From Candidatus Aerophobota bacterium (GTDB taxonomy: Bacteria; Aerophobota; Aerophobia; Aerophobales; B47-G16): a stretch of DNA of 5,010 bases. Each line of letters starts with the position of its first letter. The first letter of the stretch is position 1. The notes under the pieces were generated by a model. That model did not search any database. It was not told the origin of the DNA and saw only the letters and a list, made by a program, of their open reading frames with translations. The stretch lies in NCBI GenBank assembly GCA_003648815.1, contig QMPZ01000123.1, positions 1-5,010 on the forward strand, in the 5' to 3' direction. Shown one piece after another: positions 4,143-5,010 of this stretch. The translations under genes and the position numbers were made by a program.

Positions 4143-4163
4143 AAAAAGGGCGTCTCCGACACC
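4143..4163 (-). terminator. intrinsic terminator of the URO-D-like gene
   Basis: On the minus strand GGTGTC (4158-4163) pairs with GACGCC (4149-4154), with one G-T wobble, around the loop GGA. CTTTTTATT follows. The GC-rich stem and T-run are classical, and the site is about 60 bp after the stop codon at 4222. Confidence 0.7.
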
Positions 4164-4221
4164 GCTCCTTAAGGCATATAAAAGCATTTTTACATCTACA
4201 GTAGCCACTTCCCTTAGAGGA

Positions 4222-5010
4222 TTATTTGTTGTACCTGCCATACTCGGCTGCTAACTTGTAGGCAGTGCTTAAGTTCTCATAAGGGATAAGGGGACTTATA
4301 GCTTGCACTTTGAAAATGAATCCACCGCCTGGAGCCAATATATCGATAACCCTTTTCACATGTTCTTTTACCTCATCCACCGTTCCGAAAATCAAGACGT
4401 GTTCAACGTCGATCCCACCTTCAAAGGCAAGTTGGCTGCCGAATTCTCGCTTTAGTCTTACCGGGTCCATGTTATCCAGGGGCAGGATTGGGTTTAGAAT
4501 GTCGATTCCACAGTCTATGAGATCAGGGATCAGGTCCATTATCTGCCCGTGAGAATGAAGGTAAAACTTGATGTGCGGAAACTGCTTTTTTACTCGTCCT
4601 ATGAAGTCTTTGAAATACGGTTTGACGTGAATCCTGAAGTCTTGAGGTGACATAAATGGAGCCGTCGACGTTCCGAAGTCGTCACTGAGCTTCACAATAT
4701 CCGTATACTTCCCAACCTCGTTCAACAGTCTCATTGCCAGAGTTGAGTTGATATAATAAATCCTGTCAGCGATAGCTTTATGCAACTTTGGATTCAGCTT
4801 TATATCGAGCAACCATTGCTCAAACCCTCTTAACCACTGGTATCTGTGAAAGAGCACATCAACGTCTATGACAGTGGCATACTCGCTTTTCTCGTATATT
4901 TCCCTAGCTTTCTTGCATACATTCTTTACGAGAAATTCATAAGCATCAACATTGGGCCAGTTGAATTCCTCAACGTCCTTAATCGTCCTGACGTGAGCGA
5001 GTGGATGACG
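4222..5010 (-). CDS. URO-D/MtaA-like decarboxylase-methyltransferase family protein, N-terminus outside the window
   Basis: The frame is open to the right edge, giving 262 C-terminal residues of a protein of the uroporphyrinogen decarboxylase superfamily (TIM barrel), in the branch of uncharacterised anaerobe proteins and corrinoid methyltransferases such as MtaA/CmuA. Visible blocks, counted from the edge, are HPLAHVRTIKDVEEFNWPN (2-20), the DDFGTSTAPFMSPQDF substrate-side segment (110-125), FYLHSHGQIMDLIPDLID (149-166), GIDILNPILP (168-177), FEGGID (196-201) and LAPGGGFIF (225-233), then IPYENL. A shorter start at 4857 is an internal GTG, not the real start, because conserved sequence continues upstream of it. 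MtaA-type enzymes bind zinc through a His-X-Cys motif; here the equivalent position reads His-Ser-His, so metal use or reaction may differ. The substrate cannot be inferred. Confidence 0.87.
   Translation of the reverse strand, partial: RHPLAHVRTIKDVEEFNWPNVDAYEFLVKNVCKKAREIYEKSEYATVIDVDVLFHRYQWLRGFEQWLLDIKLNPKLHKAIADRIYYINSTLAMRLLNEVGKYTDIVKLSDDFGTSTAPFMSPQDFRIHVKPYFKDFIGRVKKQFPHIKFYLHSHGQIMDLIPDLIDCGIDILNPILPLDNMDPVRLKREFGSQLAFEGGIDVEHVLIFGTVDEVKEHVKRVIDILAPGGGFIFKVQAISPLIPYENLSTAYKLAAEYGRYNK

Noticed and set aside
4222..4857. URO-D-like protein starting at 4857
   Set aside because: The codon at 4857 is an internal GTG. The frame continues open to the window edge with conserved family sequence (HPLAHVRTIKDVEEF), so the gene is cut by the window, not short.

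Overview
The window most likely comes from an uncultivated, moderately AT-rich diderm bacterium. A signal-peptide-bearing outer-membrane-barrel protein of the FadL/PorV type argues for an outer membrane. Sigma70-type promoters, Shine-Dalgarno sites, peptide deformylase and pyruvoyl-type PanD are all bacterial. A phylum cannot be fixed from the sequence alone. A stand-alone Lrp/AsnC ligand domain, a BFN/DUF151 protein and a URO-D-like protein are compatible with a deep-branching anaerobe, but that is inference.

Left part (1-1314), minus strand: a tRNA-Gln(TTG) cut by the window edge lies downstream of an outer membrane protein gene. That gene has its own good sigma70 promoter (1259-1286).

Middle part (1315-3358), minus strand: a compact operon is transcribed from a perfect consensus promoter (TTGACA, 17 bp, TATAAT at 3321-3349). 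The order is a 55-residue unknown protein, panD (aspartate decarboxylase), a putative antitoxin, a PIN-domain (VapC-like) toxin, def (peptide deformylase) and a stand-alone Lrp/AsnC ligand-binding domain. The two toxin-antitoxin genes look like a cassette inserted exactly at the panD/def junction. A 28-bp sequence covering the last codons and stop of panD plus the first codons of def is repeated exactly on both sides of the cassette (2075-2102 and 2755-2782). As a result panD and the toxin end in the same peptide, RIQGQ, and def keeps its TAAAATG junction with the gene before it. A four-codon remnant of the def start, MAVP then stop, remains upstream of the antitoxin. This is the most unusual structure in the window.

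Right part (3359-5010): a divergent promoter on the plus strand drives a BFN/DUF151 bifunctional-nuclease-family gene. Its leader of about 110 nt can form several hairpins, including a perfect 9-bp stem directly before the start codon, and may be a regulatory RNA. Convergent to it, on the minus strand, is the C-terminal part of a URO-D/MtaA-like protein that runs off the right edge of the window and has a good intrinsic terminator (4143-4163).
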